This document shows, piece after piece, positions 43,279-53,700 of a stretch of 64,000 bases of DNA. How positions within the stretch are numbered: the first letter of the stretch is position 1; each line of letters begins with the position of its first letter. The translations under genes and the position numbers were made by a program. Under the pieces are notes generated by a model. That model was not told the DNA's origin. It saw only the letters and a program-made list of their open reading frames with translations, and ran no database searches. Source of the DNA: Lutimaribacter_A marinistellae (GTDB taxonomy: Bacteria > Pseudomonadota > Alphaproteobacteria > Rhodobacterales > Rhodobacteraceae); contig NZ_JBHRXI010000004.1 of the NCBI RefSeq assembly GCF_042648365.1, positions 248,001 through 312,000 of the forward strand. The letters are read 5' to 3'.

Positions 43279-46077
43279 ATGACATTCGGCAAAGGCTGCC
43301 ATCTGCACCTGATCGACGGATCGGCTTTCATCTTCCGCGCCTATCACGCGCTGCCGCCGCTGACGCGGAAATCGGACGGGTTGCCGATCGGGGCGGTGTC
43401 GGGCTTCTGCAACATGCTGCAGCGCTATGTCGAAGGGAACCACGGCGGCGACGTCACCCATGTGGCGGTGATCTTCGACAAGGGTAGCCACACGTTCCGC
43501 AACGACCTTTACGATCAGTACAAGGCCAATCGCGAGGCCATGCCCGAAGATCTGCGACCGCAAATCCCACTGACCCGGCAAGCCACCGAGGCGTTCAACA
43601 TCGCCTGCAAAGAGATGGAAGGGTACGAGGCCGATGACATCATCGCCACGCTTGCCGTTCAGGCGCGCGAGGCCGGCGGCCGGGTGACGATCATCAGTTC
43701 CGACAAGGATCTCATGCAGCTGGTCGGTAACGGGGTCGAAATGTTCGACGCGATGAAAAACCGCAGCATCGACCGCGACGGCGTCATCGAGAAATTCGGA
43801 GTTGGCCCCGAACGGGTCGTCGATGTGCAGGCATTGGCAGGTGATTCCGTCGACAATGTGCCCGGCGCGCCGGGCATCGGGATCAAGACCGCGGCTCTTC
43901 TGATCAACGAATACGGCTCTCTCGAAGATCTTCTGGACCGGGCCGAGGAGATCAAGCAGCCCAAGCGCCGCCAGACCCTGATCGAGAAACGCGACCAGAT
44001 CGAGTTGTCGAAGAAGTTGGTACAGCTCGATTGTGAAACCCCTCTGGAATTCACGTTGGACGACCTCGAAGTGCGGGAACCCGATCCAGAGCGGCTGATG
44101 GAATTCCTGGCCAAAATGGAGTTTCGCACCCTCACCAAACGGATATCGGAAAAGCTGGGGGTCGAGGCTCCGGCGATCCCGGAAAAGACGCCGGATACGG
44201 CCGAGGAAGGGGCACCCACAGCAGAGGCACTCCCTTTCGATGGAGAAGCCTATGAGTGCATTCGCGAGATCGACGCGCTGACGCCATGGATCGACCGGAT
44301 ACGCGAACGCGGATACGTCGCGGTCGATACCGAGACGACCGGTCTGAACGAAATGATCGCCGAACTGGTGGGCGTTTCGCTATGTATCGATCCGGGCAAG
44401 GCCTGCTATATCCCGCTGACCCACAAGGACGGAGATGCAGACGATCTTTTTGGCTCAGACGCGCTGGCCGAGGGTCAGATACCGCTGGAAGAGGCATTGG
44501 CTGCGCTAAAGCCGGTTCTCGAAGATCCTTCGATCCTCAAGATCGGGCAGAACATCAAGTATGACTTCAAGATCCTGAAGCGCTACGGCATCGCTGTCTC
44601 TCCCATCGACGACACGATGCTGATGTCCTATGCCATGCATGGCGGCGAGCACGGCCATGGGATGGATACGCTGAGCGAACGGTACCTGGGCCACACGCCG
44701 ATCCCGATCAAGCCGTTGTTGGGCAGTGGAAAATCCGCGATCACCTTCGACAAGGTCAAGATTGATGATGCCACCCCCTATGCCGCCGAGGATGCGGATG
44801 TGACGCTGCGCCTCTGGCAGCTCTTCAAACCCCAATTGCACCGCGCGAAAGTCACCACGGTTTACGAGACGCTAGAACGTCCTCTGGTTCCGGTTCTGGC
44901 ACAGATGGAGATGCATGGCGTCAAGGTCGACCGCGAGGTCCTGAGCCGCATGTCCAACGCCTTTGCCCAGAAGATGGCCGGGCTGGAGGCCGAGATTCAC
45001 GAGTTGGCCGGTGAAAGCTTCAACGTCGGCTCGCCTGCGCAGCTTGGCGAGATCCTTTTCGACAAGATGTCTTTGCCGGGTGGCAAGAAGGGCAAGACCG
45101 GCAAATACTCGACCCCCGCCGACGTGCTGGAGGATTTGGCAACCGAACACGATCTGCCGCGCCGGGTGCTGGATTGGCGGCAGTTGAGCAAGCTGAAATC
45201 GACCTACACCGATGCGCTGCAAACCCATATCAACCCCGACACCGGGCGGGTCCATACCTCCTACTCGATAACCGGGGCAAATACAGGCCGCCTGGCTTCG
45301 ACCGATCCGAATTTGCAGAACATCCCGGTACGAAGCGAAGAAGGCCGACGCATCCGCGAGGCTTTCGTTGCCGAGCCGGGCAATGTTCTGGTCAGCCTCG
45401 ACTACAGCCAGATCGAGCTGCGGATCCTGGCGCACATTGCCCAGATTCCGGCCCTGAAGCAGGCGTTTTCCGATGGGTTGGACATCCACGCCATGACAGC
45501 GAGCGAGATGTTCGACGTGCCTCTGGACGAGATGACACCGGATATCCGGCGACAGGCCAAGGCAATCAATTTCGGCGTGATTTACGGCATCTCGGGCTTC
45601 GGCCTTGCAAGAAACCTGCGTATCCCGCGAGCCGAGGCGCAGGGTTTCATCGACCGATACTTCGAACGTTTCCCCGGTATTCGTGCCTACATGGACGACA
45701 CGGTCGGTTTCGCCAAGGAACACGGGTATGTCCAGACATTGTTCGGGCGGCGGATTCACACGACCGAGATCAACGCAAAGGGTCCGACGGCGGGCTTTGC
45801 CAAACGCGCGGCGATCAATGCCCCAATCCAAGGCACCGCGGCCGACGTGATCCGGCGCGCGATGGTTCGCATGCCTACGGCCATCGCCGAACTTCCGGCC
45901 AGAATGCTGTTGCAGGTTCACGATGAATTGCTGTTCGAAGTGGCGGAAGATGCCGTCGATTCTCTGATCGACGCGGCCCGCGACGTGATGGAAGGCGCAG
46001 CAGATCCGGCCGTGAAGCTGGATGTAAATCTGGTGGTCGATGCCGGTCAAGGCGCGAACTGGGCCGAAGCGCATTAA
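43279..46077 (+). CDS. polA: DNA polymerase I
   Basis: A 932-residue three-domain polymerase. The 5'-3' exonuclease (residues 1-290) starts LIDGSAFIFRAYHALPP and has EGYEADDIIATLA; the 3'-5' exonuclease (about 340-520) has intact VDTETTGLNE; the polymerase part has motif A SLDYSQIELRILAH, motif B RRQAKAINFGVIYG and motif C LLQVHDELLFE. All three activities should be present. ATG at 43279 follows gggaga at 43266-43271, and the longer in-frame reading back to 43009 overlaps the zinc-finger gene and lacks support. Role: Okazaki fragment processing and repair. Confidence 0.97.
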   Translation: MTFGKGCHLHLIDGSAFIFRAYHALPPLTRKSDGLPIGAVSGFCNMLQRYVEGNHGGDVTHVAVIFDKGSHTFRNDLYDQYKANREAMPEDLRPQIPLTRQATEAFNIACKEMEGYEADDIIATLAVQAREAGGRVTIISSDKDLMQLVGNGVEMFDAMKNRSIDRDGVIEKFGVGPERVVDVQALAGDSVDNVPGAPGIGIKTAALLINEYGSLEDLLDRAEEIKQPKRRQTLIEKRDQIELSKKLVQLDCETPLEFTLDDLEVREPDPERLMEFLAKMEFRTLTKRISEKLGVEAPAIPEKTPDTAEEGAPTAEALPFDGEAYECIREIDALTPWIDRIRERGYVAVDTETTGLNEMIAELVGVSLCIDPGKACYIPLTHKDGDADDLFGSDALAEGQIPLEEALAALKPVLEDPSILKIGQNIKYDFKILKRYGIAVSPIDDTMLMSYAMHGGEHGHGMDTLSERYLGHTPIPIKPLLGSGKSAITFDKVKIDDATPYAAEDADVTLRLWQLFKPQLHRAKVTTVYETLERPLVPVLAQMEMHGVKVDREVLSRMSNAFAQKMAGLEAEIHELAGESFNVGSPAQLGEILFDKMSLPGGKKGKTGKYSTPADVLEDLATEHDLPRRVLDWRQLSKLKSTYTDALQTHINPDTGRVHTSYSITGANTGRLASTDPNLQNIPVRSEEGRRIREAFVAEPGNVLVSLDYSQIELRILAHIAQIPALKQAFSDGLDIHAMTASEMFDVPLDEMTPDIRRQAKAINFGVIYGISGFGLARNLRIPRAEAQGFIDRYFERFPGIRAYMDDTVGFAKEHGYVQTLFGRRIHTTEINAKGPTAGFAKRAAINAPIQGTAADVIRRAMVRMPTAIAELPARMLLQVHDELLFEVAEDAVDSLIDAARDVMEGAADPAVKLDVNLVVDAGQGANWAEAH

Positions 46078-46092
46078 GTCTGGCGACTTAAT
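46073..46092. terminator. Hairpin spanning the polA stop codon
   Basis: attaagtc (46073-46080) and gacttaat (46085-46092) pair perfectly over 8 bp with loop tggc. The first arm contains the polA stop. No T-run; a terminator or 3' RNA stabiliser between convergent genes. Confidence 0.55.
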
Positions 46093-46145
46093 CTGGCCCG
46101 GTCCGCACCATCCCACCGATCTACTCGGTGAAGAATGGGTGCCGG

Positions 46146-46907
46146 TCAGCGTGGCATCCAGCCTAACGAACGGCGTGTGTCACCGCTTGAAGGAGTATAT
46201 TCCGCACTGACCCAACCGGAATACCCGCTGTCATCGATTGCGGAAAAGAGCGCCGGGAAATCGACGGGCCCACGACCGGGCTCAGACCGGTCAGGGGCAG
46301 CGCCGATCTGAATATGCGCAGCGCGGTACCCGTGTTTTTCCCATGTACCAAGCGCATCACCATGGATCATCTGCGCGTGAAACGCATCATATTGGAGAGC
46401 CAGATTGGGACGGTCGACCGCACCGAGCACCTCGGCAGCGAGATCGTAATCGTTCAGAAAATAGCCCGGTTGCGAGACTGGATTGAGCGGTTCGATAGTG
46501 AAGCGCTGTTCCGGATAGGCATCCGCGAGCCATTGAAGATTCGCGACAAAGGTCTTCTTGGCGTCATCACCCTCTCCCGGACCAGACATCACGTGGATAA
46601 GCCCCGGCCTCAACTCCGCTGCAAAGCGCATGGTGCGCTTCATGTCGGAGCGGAAGCGTGCATCCTGCCCGGTCAACGCTGCATAACCCGGCGTCCCCCC
46701 CGTGTAATTTGGCGGTGGCGCGTTCATCAATACGAAGTCGAGCCCATTCGCCAACAAGGCGCGTCGAGTTAGCTTTGTTGCGGTGTCGTAGGGAAACAGA
46801 ACCTCGACACCGGAAAAACCCACATCAGCGGCGGCGGAAAATCTGTCTAGAAAGGGCAGTTCAGTAAACAGAAGCGATAGGTTTGCGGCAAAACGAGGCA
46901 TGGCCAT
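46146..46907 (-). CDS. Hydroxypyruvate isomerase family TIM-barrel protein
   Basis: A 253-residue sugar-phosphate-isomerase-type TIM barrel. FAANLSLLFTELPFLDRFSA, GVEVLFPYD, RFTIEPLNPVSQPGYFLND and the late GWVSAEYTPS match the Hyi/OtnI group that interconverts hydroxypyruvate and tartronate semialdehyde. The metal-binding Glu of IEPLN and the final GWVSAEY Glu are present. The substrate within the family is not set. It follows the acr3 gene by 40 bases on the same strand, which may or may not be meaningful. Start at 46907 (alternatively 46901). Confidence 0.85.
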   Translation of the reverse strand: MAMPRFAANLSLLFTELPFLDRFSAAADVGFSGVEVLFPYDTATKLTRRALLANGLDFVLMNAPPPNYTGGTPGYAALTGQDARFRSDMKRTMRFAAELRPGLIHVMSGPGEGDDAKKTFVANLQWLADAYPEQRFTIEPLNPVSQPGYFLNDYDLAAEVLGAVDRPNLALQYDAFHAQMIHGDALGTWEKHGYRAAHIQIGAAPDRSEPGRGPVDFPALFSAIDDSGYSGWVSAEYTPSSGDTRRSLGWMPR

Positions 46908-46946
46908 TTCTCTATCCCGTTCGCCGCAACTGTCCAAGACAAACGG

Positions 46947-47996
<1,050 letters not shown>

Positions 47997-48027
47997 TGGT
48001 GGATCCAGTTCGGTTTTCGGGCGCGGT

Positions 48028-48369
48028 TCAGTCGGAAGGTGGCGAAGTGGCCAACTGGTCAAGCACAGGTTGGCATAGATCGGGGCGACCGCCACAGCAC
48101 TCCTCCATCAGGTAGGCAAGCAGGTCGCGCATACCCTCCATTCTTGAGAAGTATCGGATCGAGCGGCCTTCGCGCTGAGGGCGAATAAGACCGGACGTTG
48201 TCAGCAAGGCTAGGTTGTTCGACACGGTATTCGGTCTTGCTTGCAACGCAGAAGCAATGTCGCCAGCCGTCAATCCACCCTCCCCTGCCTTGATCAGCAT
48301 GCGGAAGATATCGATGCGCATGTCATGCGCAAGCGCGGAAAGGGTCGTGATCGCTTCAGTCTTTTCCAT
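48028..48369 (-). CDS. arsR: ArsR/SmtB family metalloregulator
   Basis: A 113-residue winged-helix repressor with ALAHDMRIDIFRMLIKAG and the recognition helix region ARPNTVSNNLALLTTSGLI. The C-terminal cysteines in MEECCGGRPDLC may serve as the arsenite sensor, differing from the classic CxC in the DNA-binding helix, as seen in several alphaproteobacterial types. It overlaps its own operator and precedes acr3 by 31 bases, so negative autoregulation is expected. Confidence 0.9.
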   Translation of the reverse strand: MEKTEAITTLSALAHDMRIDIFRMLIKAGEGGLTAGDIASALQARPNTVSNNLALLTTSGLIRPQREGRSIRYFSRMEGMRDLLAYLMEECCGGRPDLCQPVLDQLATSPPSD

Positions 48370-48388
48370 ATTTCATGTAATATGGAAA
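48363..48388. promoter_or_regulatory. Probable ArsR operator
   Basis: tttccatatt (48363-48372) and aatatggaaa (48379-48388) form a perfect 10-bp inverted repeat with a 6-base spacer over the arsR start codon (48367-48369). The position and symmetry fit an autorepressor site. Confidence 0.7.
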
Positions 48389-48409
48389 TCTTTAATTGGA
48401 CGCAAGCCC

Positions 48410-49000
48410 TCAGTCCGGGTCAATCGTGTCCGATGGGGCGATGGGAAAAAAGCAGTTCTGGGACCAAACTCCAAACCACCCCTCATGATGGGCGCCGAGG
48501 TCGACCAGCCTGTAGAAGCTTTTGCGGTCGATCAGCGCCTCAAGGCCGGAACGTACCATTATGTACGGCGAAGGTTCGTCGGTTTCGTAGTCCCGAACGA
48601 TGCGCAGCGGAAGCGTTTCGCCCGCAACTGCCGTATCCCCAAGATTCGTCGTGAATCTCAGAACCTGCATTTCGCCTTCCCCCGTCGCGGTAAAGTCCAC
48701 AGCGACAAATGGCGCATCTTCTACCTCGATCTGCCATTTCTCAACCGGAGTGACCAAGAAATAGGCATCTCCCTCGCGTTTTAGTATGGTTGAGAACAGG
48801 CGAACGAGGCCCGGGCGGGTCATCCGTGTACCTTCATGGTACCAAGTTCCATCACGAGCGATGCGGATATCAATCTTTCCTGAAAGCGGTGGGTTCCAAG
48901 TGTCCACCGGCGGTAAACCCTTGGCCTGAGATGCTTTTGCGGCTGCTTCGATGTCGGATGCCGAAGGGATCACGGGAGATTGTCCGCTCATTACTTTTGC
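48410..49000 (-). CDS. DUF1285 domain protein
   Basis: A 196-residue soluble protein with the DUF1285 pattern GKIDIRIARDGTWYHEGTRM, RLFSTILKREGDAYFLVTP and EVEDAPFVAVDF. Function is unknown, but members sit next to MoxR operons in many Alphaproteobacteria; here it is divergent from the MoxR gene over 55 bases. Start is uncertain: ATG at 49000 or 48991, both just before the conserved core. Confidence 0.85.
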   Translation of the reverse strand, partial: AKVMSGQSPVIPSASDIEAAAKASQAKGLPPVDTWNPPLSGKIDIRIARDGTWYHEGTRMTRPGLVRLFSTILKREGDAYFLVTPVEKWQIEVEDAPFVAVDFTATGEGEMQVLRFTTNLGDTAVAGETLPLRIVRDYETDEPSPYIMVRSGLEALIDRKSFYRLVDLGAHHEGWFGVWSQNCFFPIAPSDTIDPD

Positions 49001-49055
49001 CATTTCTTCTGCACGAGATACACTCAACCCATATATGTCCATGGAAGGGAATGTC

Positions 49056-50063
49056 ATGTCCGAGCCTGCCGACCTGGTCGCCGAGATCGAGGCCCTAGAA
49101 GACAAGCTCCGCGAGGCGAAGACCTCGATCACGCGCCGGTTCATAGGTCAGGAGCGTGTCGTAGATTTGACATTGGCTGCTCTGCTGTGCGGTGGCCATG
49201 CCTTGTTGATCGGTTTGCCGGGGCTGGGAAAGACACGGCTGGTTGAAACACTGAGCACCGTGATGGGGCTCAAGGGCAACCGGATCCAGTTTACCCCTGA
49301 CCTGATGCCTGCAGACATCCTTGGTTCCGAGGTACTGGACACCGCCGAGGACGGCACGAGAGCATTCCGGTTCATTCCCGGTCCGATCTTTTGCCAGTTG
49401 CTGATGGCCGATGAAATCAACCGCGCCAGCCCCCGCACGCAGTCGGCATTGTTGCAGGCGATGCAAGAGAAAACGGTGACCGTGGCGGGCGAGGACCGTT
49501 CACTGGGACAGCCGTTTCATGTGCTGGCAACCCAGAACCCGATTGAACAGGAGGGTACCTACCCACTGCCCGAGGCGCAGCTGGACCGGTTCCTTGTCCA
49601 GATTGACGTTGCTTACCCCGACCGCGACACGGAAAGGTCGATTCTGCTGGCAACCACTGGAGTTGAAGAGGCCGAAGCCGCCGAAGTGTTCACTCAAGCG
49701 GACTTGCTCGCCGCGCAGGTCTTGTTGAGGCGTATGCCGGTTGGTGAATCGGTAGTGGAGTTGATCCTCGACCTGGTCCGCGCGTTCCGGCCCGAAGAGG
49801 CTGGCGTATCAGACCGGGTTCGTGAAACCGTGGCCTGGGGCCCGGGTCCGCGTGCGGCGCAGGCGCTGATGCTCACCGTCCGTGCGCGTGCATTGCTTGA
49901 GGGACGGCTTGCACCCAATGCCGAGGACGTCGTGGCCATGGCTCGACCCGTCCTGAGCCACCGAATGGCACTGAATTTTGCCGCACGCGCACGGGGAGAC
50001 AGCCTCGCCGATCTCATCGAAACCACGGCACGCGGTTTGACGCGCAGTGAGGAGGCCGCGTGA
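49056..50063 (+). CDS. MoxR-family AAA+ ATPase
   Basis: A 335-residue AAA+ chaperone-type ATPase: Walker A IGLPGLGKTRLVE, Walker B LLMADEINRAS, sensor ATQNPIEQEGTYPLPEAQLDR. MoxR proteins activate metal-dependent or von-Willebrand-type partner proteins. The start at 49056 follows ggaaggga at 49043-49050. It heads a four-gene operon with GTGA and ATGA overlaps. Confidence 0.95.
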   Translation: MSEPADLVAEIEALEDKLREAKTSITRRFIGQERVVDLTLAALLCGGHALLIGLPGLGKTRLVETLSTVMGLKGNRIQFTPDLMPADILGSEVLDTAEDGTRAFRFIPGPIFCQLLMADEINRASPRTQSALLQAMQEKTVTVAGEDRSLGQPFHVLATQNPIEQEGTYPLPEAQLDRFLVQIDVAYPDRDTERSILLATTGVEEAEAAEVFTQADLLAAQVLLRRMPVGESVVELILDLVRAFRPEEAGVSDRVRETVAWGPGPRAAQALMLTVRARALLEGRLAPNAEDVVAMARPVLSHRMALNFAARARGDSLADLIETTARGLTRSEEAA

Positions 50064-50935
50064 CCGCTCCTCTCGCCCTTCGTGAACGCGCCGAGGCTGA
50101 GGCCGGACGGTTTCCGCCACTCCTGGCGCGGGCCGAGCATCTGGCCGGCACCGTTCTCTTGGGCGAACATGGACGACGACGCGCAGGTCTGGGGGATGAT
50201 TTCTGGCAATACCGCCCTGCCCAGCAAGGCGATAGTCGCCGGATGATCGACCACAGGAGGTCGGCACGCGGGGACACGCAGTTCGTGCGTGAAAGGGAAT
50301 GGCAGATCGCTCAATCGGTCATGCTTTGGGTCGATCAAGGCGCATCCATGCGCTTTTCTTCGGACAAGTCTCTCCCGGAAAAGATAGAACGCGCCCGTGT
50401 AATGGCCTTGGCCTTGGCCATCCTGCTGGTACGCGGAGGAGAGCGCGTCGGCCTGACCGGCACAAGCCTGCCGCCCAGGCGCGGCGAGGCACAGGTCGCA
50501 CGGTTGGCCCAGTTATGGGTCGAAGACGACCAATCCGATTATGCCCCACCTGAACATCGCGCCATGATCCCGCATGCAAGGGCCGTTTTCATCTCGGACT
50601 TTCTCGGCGCAATGGAGGAAGTTCGGCTGGCCCTGACCAAGGCGGCCGACCGTGGCGTACGCGGCGTCCTGCTTCAGGTCCTCGACCCCGGTGAGGAGGC
50701 GTTCCCGTTTCATGGTCGAACAATCTTTCAGAGTGTCGGCGGCACCATGCGCCACGAAACCTTGAAGGCAGGTGATCTGAAGGACCGTTATGTCGCTCGC
50801 CTTGCCGAACGCAAGGCCGAGTTGCAGGCTCTATGTCGCGCGACGGGCTGGCAGTACGGGACGCATCACACCGGTGACAGCGCGCAATCGGCTCTGCTGT
50901 GGCTTTACCGCGCGCTCGACGGGGGAATACGATGA
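50060..50935 (+). CDS. DUF58 domain protein (MoxR partner)
   Basis: A 291-residue soluble protein with the DUF58 core GLGDDFWQYRPAQQGDSRRM-type sequence, then RREWQIAQ-like and the VWA-like stretch VMLWVDQGASMRFSS. The MIDAS DxSxS appears as DQGAS, so the first Ser is replaced by Gly and metal binding may be weakened. GTG start overlaps the MoxR stop by 4 bases. Confidence 0.92.
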   Translation: MTAPLALRERAEAEAGRFPPLLARAEHLAGTVLLGEHGRRRAGLGDDFWQYRPAQQGDSRRMIDHRRSARGDTQFVREREWQIAQSVMLWVDQGASMRFSSDKSLPEKIERARVMALALAILLVRGGERVGLTGTSLPPRRGEAQVARLAQLWVEDDQSDYAPPEHRAMIPHARAVFISDFLGAMEEVRLALTKAADRGVRGVLLQVLDPGEEAFPFHGRTIFQSVGGTMRHETLKAGDLKDRYVARLAERKAELQALCRATGWQYGTHHTGDSAQSALLWLYRALDGGIR

Positions 50936-53700
50936 CAGTTCTCGGTGGCATCGGATTCGCGACACCCTGGTTGCTATGGGCCTTGCTGGCCCTTCCGATC
51001 CTGTGGCTTATCCTGCGCGCCATTCCCCCTGCGCCAATCCGAAGGCTGTTTCCTGCAGTAACGCTGCTGCTGGGTCTGAAAGACGACGAAAGCGTCTCTG
51101 ACCGAACACCTTGGTGGCTTTTGCTCCTGCGCATGCTTGCGGTTGCGGCAGTGATCATCGGCATGGCCGGACCAGTGCTGAACCCATCACGGGAAACAAT
51201 CGGAAACGGCCCTTTGCTGGTCGTTCTTGATGCTACGTGGGCGGGAGCAAGCGACTGGACGAACCGGATGGACGTGATCGACGCCCAGTTGGCCGAAGCA
51301 GGCCGGTCCGGACGGCCGGTGGCCCTCTTGAGCCTGACAGACCCCGAAACGCCCGTTTTCCAATCGGCCGAAGCACTGCGCAGTCGCTTGCCCAGCGTCT
51401 CACCGGCCCCGTGGCAGCCGCAGACCGCGCAGGTTGCACAGGCGATCGCTGCTCTGGATGTGGTCGAAGGCAGTTATGATACGCACTGGTTTAGCGACCG
51501 GCTGGATTACGAGGGACGTGAAGACATACTGGCGATATTGCGCGCAGCGGGCGAATTGCGAATTTATCAGTCAGGGCAGCCGGTGCTGGGCCTGAAACCC
51601 GCAACCTTTGCAGACGGAGCTATCGCCCTGACCGCTATGCGTGCCGATCCCGGCCCGGCACGCGACATCGAGATCCTGGTGACTGGACGAGATCCAGCCG
51701 GGGCCCTTCGCGTGCTGGAAACTGCCACCGCTCGTTTCCAAGATGGCGGAACGGAGGCCGTCGCTGAACTGATCCTGCCGTCTGAATTGCGGGCCCGCAT
51801 CACCCGTTTCGAGATCAAGGGCGAACGCGCAGCCGGAGCCCTGTCGCTGAGTGATGACGGATTGCGCCGGCGCGAGGTTGCGCTGATCGCCGGGCAACGC
51901 AACCGCGAAGGGTTGGAGCTGCTATCACCTCTGCATTATCTCACACAGGTTCTCGTGCCTTCGGCAGAATTCGTGCCTGGCGAGTTGATGGAAGTGCTGC
52001 CGTCGAACCCCGACGTGATCGTTCTTGCCGATGTGGCGACACTAAGTGCCGGTGAAGAGGCCGGACTGGTCGATTGGGTGGAGAATGGCGGCCTTCTCGT
52101 GCGTTTCGCCGGTCCACGTATGGCGGCAAGCGAATTTGGACGCGATGTCGAAGAACAGCTCCTTCCCGTGCGGCTGCGCGGCGGTGGACGCAGTATCGGC
52201 GGCGCCATGAGCTGGGGCGAAGCCAAGACGCTTGCCCCCTTCACCGAGGGGTCGCCTTTTTCCGGGCTTCGCGTTCCCGAGGATGTGACGGTTAGCACGC
52301 AGGTGATGGCGCAACCTGATCCCACGCTCGCAGACCGGGTGATCGCATCGCTGAGCGACGGCACCCCCCTTGTGACACGAAAGCCGCTTGGGCAGGGACA
52401 AGTCGTACTGTTCCACGTCACCGCTGACGCCGAATGGTCCACCCTTCCGCTGTCGGGCCTTTTCGTCGAGATGCTGGACCGGCTGACCGTTTCATCCGGA
52501 GTAAAGGCGCAGCAGGCCGAGGCGCTCGAAGGTACAACGTGGTCACCGGTTCAGGTCATGGATGGTTTCGGCACGCTGCGTGATGCTGGCAACCTTCCGG
52601 GAATTGACGGTGCGGAACTGGTGAGCGCGCAGTTGGGGCCCGATTTGCAACCCGGTCTCTACGCCAGCGAAAAGCGTCGCCTCGCGCGGAACGTTCTGGA
52701 TGAAGCCGCAGTCCTGTCGCTGGCAAGCTGGCCCCCCGGCATTCCGGTCGAAGGCATGAGTGTTTCCCAAGAACGGCCGTTGGGCGGCATGCTGCTGAGC
52801 CTGGCCATCGCACTCCTTTTGGCAGACGTCATTGCCGCGCTGGCCCTCTCTGGTCGTCTAGGGCTTGCACGAACAGCGGCGCTGGTGATCGGATTGGGCT
52901 TGCTGGCGCCCAAGGGTATTGCGCAAGAGGCCGATCCGGATGCGACCGAGTTTGCCTTATCAGCCACCGCTGAAATGGTACTTGCCCATGTTCTTACCGG
53001 CGACCCCGAGGTCGATCAACTTGCCCAAGCAGGGCTTAGGGGTCTGGGCGACACGCTTTACTTCCGAACTTCGGTGGAGCCCGCGCAGCCGATGGGCGTG
53101 GACCTTGAAACCGACGAACTGGCATTCTTTCCCCTGCTCTATTGGCCAATCAGCGAAGAGCAGCCAGTTCCGTCGGACGAGGCTTATGCCAAGCTGAACA
53201 CTTATCTTCGGCAAGGCGGCATGATCCTGTTCGATACGCGCGACGCGGATATCGCGCGCTTTGGCTCAGGCAGTCCGAACGGGCGCAAACTACAACAATT
53301 GGCGCGGCCATTGGACATACCGCCCTTAGAGCCTGTTCCAGATGACCACGTTTTGACGCGGACATTTTACTTGCTGCAGGACTTTCCCGGCCGTCACGCC
53401 GGCAGCGAGGTCTGGGTCGAGGCCGCTCCGCCCGATGCCGAGCGGATCGAGGGGATGCCCTTTCGCAATCTCAACGATGGCGTAACCCCCGTGGTCATCG
53501 GTGGCAATGACTGGGCGGCCGCCTGGGCCGTGGATCGCGACGGTCGGCAGCTGGTGCCTGTAGGGCGCGGTTATGCCGGAGAACGCCAGCGTGAACTGGC
53601 GTATCGTTTCGGAGTGAACCTCGTGATGCATGTTTTGACCGGCAACTACAAATCCGATCAGGTCCATGTACCTGCGCTGCTCGACAGGTTGGGACAATGA
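50932..53700 (+). CDS. Large membrane protein, BatA-like N-terminus and DUF4159 C-terminus
   Basis: A 922-residue protein. Residues 7-28 and about 62-85 are hydrophobic segments of the BatA-type N-terminal domain (IPPAPIRRLFPAVTLLLGL); residues 90-600 are a beta/alpha region predicted outside or on the surface, with no clear MIDAS motif; residues 615-665 are two hydrophobic segments; and residues 680-922 are the DUF4159 domain, which ends FGVNLVMHVLTGNYKSDQVH. Coupled by ATGA to both neighbours, so the four proteins are made together. Function unknown, likely an envelope complex. Confidence 0.9.
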   Translation: MTVLGGIGFATPWLLWALLALPILWLILRAIPPAPIRRLFPAVTLLLGLKDDESVSDRTPWWLLLLRMLAVAAVIIGMAGPVLNPSRETIGNGPLLVVLDATWAGASDWTNRMDVIDAQLAEAGRSGRPVALLSLTDPETPVFQSAEALRSRLPSVSPAPWQPQTAQVAQAIAALDVVEGSYDTHWFSDRLDYEGREDILAILRAAGELRIYQSGQPVLGLKPATFADGAIALTAMRADPGPARDIEILVTGRDPAGALRVLETATARFQDGGTEAVAELILPSELRARITRFEIKGERAAGALSLSDDGLRRREVALIAGQRNREGLELLSPLHYLTQVLVPSAEFVPGELMEVLPSNPDVIVLADVATLSAGEEAGLVDWVENGGLLVRFAGPRMAASEFGRDVEEQLLPVRLRGGGRSIGGAMSWGEAKTLAPFTEGSPFSGLRVPEDVTVSTQVMAQPDPTLADRVIASLSDGTPLVTRKPLGQGQVVLFHVTADAEWSTLPLSGLFVEMLDRLTVSSGVKAQQAEALEGTTWSPVQVMDGFGTLRDAGNLPGIDGAELVSAQLGPDLQPGLYASEKRRLARNVLDEAAVLSLASWPPGIPVEGMSVSQERPLGGMLLSLAIALLLADVIAALALSGRLGLARTAALVIGLGLLAPKGIAQEADPDATEFALSATAEMVLAHVLTGDPEVDQLAQAGLRGLGDTLYFRTSVEPAQPMGVDLETDELAFFPLLYWPISEEQPVPSDEAYAKLNTYLRQGGMILFDTRDADIARFGSGSPNGRKLQQLARPLDIPPLEPVPDDHVLTRTFYLLQDFPGRHAGSEVWVEAAPPDAERIEGMPFRNLNDGVTPVVIGGNDWAAAWAVDRDGRQLVPVGRGYAGERQRELAYRFGVNLVMHVLTGNYKSDQVHVPALLDRLGQ

